64,000 nt of DNA from Neobacillus sp. PS2-9. GTDB taxonomy: Bacteria; Bacillota; Bacilli; Bacillales; Cytobacillaceae. Position numbers and translations under genes: made by a program. The stretch is from positions 3,879,001 to 3,943,000 of the forward strand of contig NZ_CP133269.1 of the NCBI RefSeq assembly GCF_030915525.1, in the 5' to 3' direction. The notes below the pieces were generated by a model. It was given only the letters and a program-made list of their open reading frames with translations. It did no database searches and was not told the DNA's origin. Below are positions 59,461-64,000 of the stretch, piece by piece; position 1 is the first letter of the stretch; each line of letters opens with the position of its first letter.

Positions 59461-60489
59461 TTAATCACGCATTTTTGGATCAAGAGCATCACGTAATCCA
59501 TCAGCTACTAAGTTAAAGCATACCATAATCAAAGCAATCATAATGGAAGGAATGATCATTTGATATGGGAATGCAATCATTGCTTTATATCCTTCATTTA
59601 CCAATGTTCCTAGCGATGCATTTGGCTCCTGGAGACCTAATCCAATAAAGCTTAAGAAAGCTTCAAAGAAAATCGCATTAGGAATAGAGAACATGGTGTT
59701 AATGATTATGACACCAAACATATTTGGAATCATGTGTTTAAAAATAATTGAGCTATCTGATGCTCCAAGTGTTTTAGCTGCTAAAACAAATTCCTGGCCC
59801 TTAAATTTTAATACCTGTGCACGCACTACTCGGGCCATACTAGTCCAACCAGTGATTGTTAAGGCAATAATAATCGGGATGATACCAGGCTTTAGAACAA
59901 GAATCATTAATACAACGACAATCAGGTTAGGTATACCAACGATAACCTCAATAATCCTCTGCATAAATCCATCGACTTTACCACCTAAATATCCAGAAAC
60001 CGCACCGTAGGTCACACCAATCAACATATCAATTAATGCCGCCATAAAAGCAATGAAAAGGGAAACTTGTGTACCTTTCCAGACACGTGCAAAAAGATCA
60101 CGACCTAAATTGTCTGTACCAAACCAATAATAAGCATCGACTTTACGTACTTCATATGCGTTATATTCTGTTCCGTCTCTGCGCGTTAATGTTCCATCAA
60201 ATGGCAGCCAGTGAACATTTTCTATACCTTGTATCCGCGGTGGAAGGTTATTATGTTTAGTTGTTTGTGTATCGTAAGCATATGGCGTTATTAGAGGACC
60301 AATGAACGCCATTAAAATTAATATGACAAGGACAACTAAACTGATAACCGCACCTCTATTTTTACGGACACGCATCCAAGAATCCTGCCAAAAACTCAAA
60401 CTTGGCTTAGAAATCTTTTCACTTTTTGATGGGTCTACATGAGCAGGAGCAAACATATCCTTTGAGATGATCATTTCTTTATTGCTCAT
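59461..60489 (-). CDS. oppC: Oligopeptide ABC transporter permease OppC
   Basis: 342 residues. A long cytoplasmic N-terminus, a first helix (about 42-65), a loop outside (NNLPPRIQGIENVHWLPFDG), then the permease domain with EAA loop AKTLGASDSSIIFKHMIPN. It overlaps oppB by 4 bp (ATGA). Confidence 0.94.
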   Translation of the reverse strand: MSNKEMIISKDMFAPAHVDPSKSEKISKPSLSFWQDSWMRVRKNRGAVISLVVLVILILMAFIGPLITPYAYDTQTTKHNNLPPRIQGIENVHWLPFDGTLTRRDGTEYNAYEVRKVDAYYWFGTDNLGRDLFARVWKGTQVSLFIAFMAALIDMLIGVTYGAVSGYLGGKVDGFMQRIIEVIVGIPNLIVVVLMILVLKPGIIPIIIALTITGWTSMARVVRAQVLKFKGQEFVLAAKTLGASDSSIIFKHMIPNMFGVIIINTMFSIPNAIFFEAFLSFIGLGLQEPNASLGTLVNEGYKAMIAFPYQMIIPSIMIALIMVCFNLVADGLRDALDPKMRD

Positions 60490-61418
60490 TTAGTTTTCCC
60501 CCCCGAAATACGAATACGTGGGTCGATAATTCCGTAAAGAATATCAACGACTAATATAATAACTACGAATAGAACGGCAAATAAAATATTTGTACCCATA
60601 ATTACTGGATAATCATTTACACTGATCGATTTAACAAACTGTTCACCTAAGCCAGGAATACCAAAGATTCTTTCAATAACTAGTGAACCAGTCATTAAAC
60701 CTACAGCCAATGGTCCCAAAACGGTAACAACAGGGATTAATGCATTTCTAAGAGCATGCTTTACACTAATTTGCCAAAAGCTTGCCCCTTTTGCTTTAGC
60801 AAGTGTAATATAGTCAGACCCTAGCACTTCAATCATTTCAGTACGCATAAACCGCGCTGCGATTGAAATAGGGAACATTGCTAACGCTATAGTCGGAAGG
60901 ATCGTATACTCTGGTCCTCTCCAAAACATTACTGGTAACCATCCTAGTTTAACTGCAACGTAATACTGAAGCAGTCCAGCAAAAATAAATGATGGAACAG
61001 ATTTACCTACTACAGCAATAAAAGTAGAACCATAATCCATCCAGGTATTTTGCTTCAATGCAGCAACTACACCTAGGAAAATTCCAATTAATGCACCAAA
61101 AATCATGGCTTCCAATCCAAGTGTTGCGGATGGTCCAATACGATTAGCGAGAAGTTCTGTTACAGGGGTATTATCAAATTGAAAGGAAACTCCTAGATCA
61201 CCTTTTACCATTGCACCTAAATACTTAAAAAACTGAACAGGCACGGGGTCATTTAACCCATATTTCTCTAGCAAAAGGGTACGCTGGAATTCTGAGAGTT
61301 TTTCAAAGTTATTAAATGGACTTCCAGGAATTAATTTCATGAGGAAAAAAGTAATTGATATAACAATGAAAAGTGTAATTAACATATAAATCACACGTTG
61401 CACGAGATATTTTGCCAT
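60486..61418 (-). CDS. oppB: Oligopeptide ABC transporter permease OppB
   Basis: 310 residues with 6 helices. Conserved start YLVQRVIYMLITLFIVISIT, EAA loop AKAKGASFWQISVKHALRN. The ribosome site is AGGAGG. It follows a terminator-like hairpin after oppA. Confidence 0.94.
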   Translation of the reverse strand: MAKYLVQRVIYMLITLFIVISITFFLMKLIPGSPFNNFEKLSEFQRTLLLEKYGLNDPVPVQFFKYLGAMVKGDLGVSFQFDNTPVTELLANRIGPSATLGLEAMIFGALIGIFLGVVAALKQNTWMDYGSTFIAVVGKSVPSFIFAGLLQYYVAVKLGWLPVMFWRGPEYTILPTIALAMFPISIAARFMRTEMIEVLGSDYITLAKAKGASFWQISVKHALRNALIPVVTVLGPLAVGLMTGSLVIERIFGIPGLGEQFVKSISVNDYPVIMGTNILFAVLFVVIILVVDILYGIIDPRIRISGGKTK

Positions 61419-61480
61419 GCCTACACCTCCTAATTGATGAAATCTTCAACATTTTTCGACAATTCTCATACAGGTAAAAA

Positions 61481-61512
61481 GAGAGTATATTGATGAAATA
61501 TACTCTCTTCCT
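61481..61512 (-). terminator. Hairpin between oppA and oppB (attenuator-type)
   Basis: A perfect 12-bp stem AGAGAGTATATT / AATATACTCTCT, 5-base loop. TTTTTA follows on the minus strand. It probably lowers oppB-F expression relative to the binding protein. Confidence 0.85.
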
Positions 61513-61530
61513 ATTTGATTAGTATAGTTA

Positions 61531-63225
61531 CTATTTTGTGATTTTAATCCACTGGTAACTATAATCTGCACCAAATGCATGGTGAGCAAAACCTTTAACT
61601 TTTGGATTAATTAACAAGTTAACAGAACGTTGGTAAAGTGGTGCAATTGCTGCATCATCTTCTAACAAGATTTTTTCTGCATCTTGTAATGCTTTCCAGC
61701 GCTCTTGTGGCTTATCAACTAAATCTTCACTTGCAGCTTTGATCAACTTATCAAATTCTGGATTTGAGTAATCCATATGTTGTTGTTCTCCGCCAGTAAT
61801 CCAAAGATCCATGTATGTCATTGGGTCAGCATAGTCTGGTCCCCAACCACCCATTAATAAATCATATTCAAATTTATTTTCACGAGCGATACGGATTTTG
61901 AACGGTACGCTTTCAATTGTAAGCTTTAATCCAGGAAGATTTTTCTCTAACTGGTCTTTAATGAATGCATCTGTAGTTTTAGCAGTTTCAGTGTCTTGAC
62001 CAACATAAGTGAACTTCACTTCTTTAACACCTAGTTCAGCTAAACCTTTATCCCAATATTTCTTAGCTTCTTCTTTGTTTGTCTTAGACCATTGGCCAGC
62101 CGTATCACGGAAGTCTTTTCCATCTAAGAAAGCAAAACCTTTTGGTACTAAGAAATCAGCTTCGATAGAACCGTTTGCTAATACATCGTCAACTAATGCC
62201 TTTTTGTCCACAGACAATGCAATCGCTTTACGGATGTTTTTGTTTTTCAAAGCAGGGTTCTTTTCGTTCATTTTTAACCACCAGATTGATGGCTCTTGGT
62301 AACGTAATAATTCATCTGATCCTTCATATTGTGAAAGGATTGCAGCTTGTGCAAGCTTTGGTGTAATGTCAGTTTCACCAGCAGTAAATGCATTAGCAGA
62401 TGCTTGTGGGTCTTTTGACACGTTGAAGTTGATTTTTGTTAAAGTAACGTCTTTAGCATTTGTATAAGTTTCGTTCTTTTCTAATACCCACTCAGTAGCA
62501 GTTGGGCCATCCCACTTAGTCATTTTGAAAGGACCATTGTAAAGTAAGTGAGAAGCATCTTTCGCATAGTCAGCGCCTTGTGCTTCAACAAACTTTTGGT
62601 TTTGTGGGTAGAATAATTGGAAAGTGATATAAGACTCGATGTAAGGTAATGCTCTTACTAGAGTAATTTCCACTGTATAATCATCTAGAGCTTTAATTCC
62701 AAGATCTTCAAGCTTTGCTTTACCTTCAGAAATTTCAGTTGCATTTTTGATTTTGCCCATCATGAAGTATGGACCATAAGGTGAAGCAGTTTCTGGATTG
62801 ATTGCACGTTGCCATGCGTATACAAAATCATGAGCAGTTACAGGGTCACCATTTGACCATTTTGCATCTTGTCTTAATTTAATAGTTAAGACTGTTTTGT
62901 CGTCGTTGTATTTTGGCATACCATCAGCTACACCTGGAACAACCTTTTGGTCTGCATCTAAACGATATAAACCTTCGTTAGTAGCGTTTAACATTGTAAA
63001 GCCCATTACGTCCTCAGCCATTACACTGTCCATCGTTGGGATCTCAGCAGATTCTAAAACGTTAAGAACTTGCTCATCCGCTAATTTCTCTTCAGATCCA
63101 GCATTATTTTTGCCTTCATTTTTGGTTTTGCCTTCGTTTTTATCACCGCCGCCTGAACATGCTGCTAGGAACATGCTAAGTACTAGTGATAAAACTAAAA
63201 GTAGTGAAAGTTTTGATTTCTTCAC
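61531..63225 (-). CDS. oppA: Oligopeptide-binding lipoprotein OppA
   Basis: 564 residues, solute-binding protein family 5. Lipobox LAAC (Cys about 23), then a Gly/Lys/Glu linker and a binding domain with typical LRQDAKWSNGDPVTAHDFVYAWQR in its layout. The GTG start has AAAGGGAGG upstream. It carries peptides to OppBCDF; in Bacillus this importer also feeds signalling peptides to RNPP and Rap proteins. Confidence 0.94.
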   Translation of the reverse strand: MKKSKLSLLLVLSLVLSMFLAACSGGGDKNEGKTKNEGKNNAGSEEKLADEQVLNVLESAEIPTMDSVMAEDVMGFTMLNATNEGLYRLDADQKVVPGVADGMPKYNDDKTVLTIKLRQDAKWSNGDPVTAHDFVYAWQRAINPETASPYGPYFMMGKIKNATEISEGKAKLEDLGIKALDDYTVEITLVRALPYIESYITFQLFYPQNQKFVEAQGADYAKDASHLLYNGPFKMTKWDGPTATEWVLEKNETYTNAKDVTLTKINFNVSKDPQASANAFTAGETDITPKLAQAAILSQYEGSDELLRYQEPSIWWLKMNEKNPALKNKNIRKAIALSVDKKALVDDVLANGSIEADFLVPKGFAFLDGKDFRDTAGQWSKTNKEEAKKYWDKGLAELGVKEVKFTYVGQDTETAKTTDAFIKDQLEKNLPGLKLTIESVPFKIRIARENKFEYDLLMGGWGPDYADPMTYMDLWITGGEQQHMDYSNPEFDKLIKAASEDLVDKPQERWKALQDAEKILLEDDAAIAPLYQRSVNLLINPKVKGFAHHAFGADYSYQWIKITK

Positions 63226-63272
63226 TTGTAGACCTCCCTTTTCTATTATTCTGAAAAATTACTACATTCTCT

Positions 63273-63300
63273 ATTATACATATTTTGAATTAATTGTACA
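63273..63300 (-). promoter_or_regulatory. Candidate sigma-A promoter of oppA
   Basis: On the minus strand TGTACA and TATAAT are spaced 16 bp, 48 bp before the GTG. The -10 is perfect, the -35 4 of 6. Confidence 0.5.
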
Positions 63301-63372
63301 TTATTTTTTATAATTTAATTTACAAGTTAGAAACAATTTTTACGTAATCATTACAAATAGCTATGATATAAT

Positions 63373-63401
63373 TTAGACTTATACAGATTTTCATGTATAA
63401 T
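63373..63401 (+). promoter_or_regulatory. Candidate sigma-A promoter of the DUF3899 gene
   Basis: TTAGAC, 17 bp, TATAAT. The -10 is perfect; 46 bp before the GTG. Confidence 0.55.
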
Positions 63402-63446
63402 ATTCGGTAGTTTCCCTTATTAAATCAATGATTTGGAGGTAATCTA

Positions 63447-63812
63447 GTGAATCCTAGATTTAAGAAGAAATTTGTTGTTCTTGGACTAACACAGTTGTTA
63501 ATAGTAATAATTTCCTTCATTTCCAATATGGAAATTTCCTTACTTAGCTATATCAATATATCTTTTTACATTTCCTCTCTACTTCTGTTAACATCGTTGC
63601 TTCTCTACACGATTCATTCCGGCTTTTACGATGTAATAGGTAAATCCTTTAATCTTGCTTTTTCAAGAGGAGAAAACAAGAGAAAGTTGGAGGAAATTCC
63701 AGCACTATCTGAGTTAATCACTATCGATCAGAAGCCCCTCCTTTTTTACGGATTGGTCAATGGATTACTCATGTTAGGAGCTCTTTGCCTCTATTATTAT
63801 TTGCAGACTTGA
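63447..63812 (+). CDS. DUF3899 membrane protein
   Basis: 121 residues. Two N-terminal helices (about 11-27 and 33-56), a cytoplasmic loop with SGFYDVIGKSFNLAFSRGENKRK, and a C-terminal helix (about 97-118). The layout is that of DUF3899. The GTG start has GGAGG at good spacing. It lies divergent from oppA. Function unknown. Confidence 0.8.
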   Translation: MNPRFKKKFVVLGLTQLLIVIISFISNMEISLLSYINISFYISSLLLLTSLLLYTIHSGFYDVIGKSFNLAFSRGENKRKLEEIPALSELITIDQKPLLFYGLVNGLLMLGALCLYYYLQT

Positions 63813-63838
63813 AACTGGTTATGTTCTTCATTTATAAT
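63809..63838 (+). promoter_or_regulatory. Candidate promoter of the T-box transcript
   Basis: TTGAAA and TATAAT spaced 18 bp. The -35 overlaps the DUF3899 stop. A start near 63845 would place the T-box at the 5' end of the RNA. Confidence 0.6.
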
Positions 63839-63864
63839 TAGCATAATCAAATATAAGATGTTTA

Positions 63865-64000
63865 GCGATGATAAAGATTAGTACGTATTTTCATTCGGTT
63901 AAGAGAGTTTGTGGCTGGTGAAAACAAACGCGAAAAAATACGGAATGGACTTTTGAGCTTCTATCTGAACCTTCTATTTAGGAAAATAGAAGTAGTAGGA
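63865..64000 (+). promoter_or_regulatory. T-box riboswitch, tryptophan specifier (cut by the window edge)
   Basis: Stem I features are in order: AGTA (63880-63883), AGAGAG (63902-63907), GGCTGGTG (63913-63920), then GAATGGAC with UGG specifier (63946-63948). The antiterminator part lies outside the window. UGG is the Trp codon, and trpS neighbours opp in B. subtilis, so trpS should follow. The T-box would sense uncharged tRNA-Trp. Confidence 0.8.

Noticed and set aside
1..64000. CRISPR arrays, rRNA genes, prophage structural genes
   Set aside because: No regularly spaced repeats, no rRNA sequence, and apart from the broken integrase no phage genes are seen.

Overview
The window is a low-GC, Gram-positive, endospore-forming Bacillaceae chromosome. 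The evidence is strong AGGAGG-type ribosome sites, many spore genes (spoVA, spoVIF, cotO, cotZ, a gerA-type operon, YjcZ), and long synteny with the Bacillus subtilis opp-spx-mecA-coiA-pepF-yjbH..yjbQ-fabI-cotO-cotZ-yjcA-spoVIF-yjcD and yjcFGH blocks. The genus cannot be fixed from the sequence alone.

Region 1 (1-15.4 kb) is a catabolic and storage island, almost all on the minus strand. It holds a cytoplasmic-looking alkyl sulfatase, an MFS carrier, an iron alcohol dehydrogenase, an aldehyde dehydrogenase and an acyl-CoA synthetase, then PHA synthase genes (phaR, phaC and an extra coiled-coil partner). A divergent LysR regulator sits in the middle, followed by thiolase, SDR and crotonase genes. 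Read together they suggest alkyl sulfate -> fatty alcohol -> aldehyde -> fatty acid -> acyl-CoA -> polyhydroxyalkanoate. Fragments of an acyl-CoA dehydrogenase and a second acyl-CoA ligase, plus a duplicated LysR promoter with a dead LysR start, show that the beta-oxidation part has decayed or rearranged.

Region 2 (15.8-25.5 kb) holds a 1380-residue secreted subtilase with a C-terminal dockerin, a divergent RNPP-type (HTH plus TPR) regulator, and a three-gene gerA-type spore germination receptor operon.

Region 3 (25.6-29.4 kb) looks like a worn-down integrated element. A degenerate copy of the tRNA-Val 3' end lies at 25.6 kb. The intact tRNA-Val(GAC) is at 29.4 kb with a dead tyrosine recombinase beside its 3' end. 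Between them are an LCP lipoprotein, a LysM amidase and a truncated sigma factor.

Region 4 (29.5-35.8 kb) holds a small WYL-like gene with two LexA-type boxes, yjcH-yjcG-yjcF, an intact IS150-type element that split the yjcF terminator hairpin, and the helicase gene yjcD.

Region 5 (35.8-41.8 kb) is a sporulation block: spoVIF, a YjcZ peptide, a YhcN/YlaJ-spoVAC-spoVAD-spoVAE operon, DUF1360, cotZ and cotO. It ends with fabI under a perfect FapR box.

Region 6 (41.9-63.8 kb) is conserved core: yjbQ, prpE, a pseudouridine synthase, nadK, relQ, UPF0738, a CYTH protein, truncated haemoglobin, spxH, pepF, coiA, cls, mecA, spxA and oppABCDF. A DUF3899 gene and a tryptophan-type T-box leader, which should lead into trpS, close the window.

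Two dispersed repeat families are visible. One is a 183-bp MITE-like element in two copies, each with 8-bp target duplications. The other is a fold-back repeat of about 120-165 bp in four copies plus one collapsed remnant.
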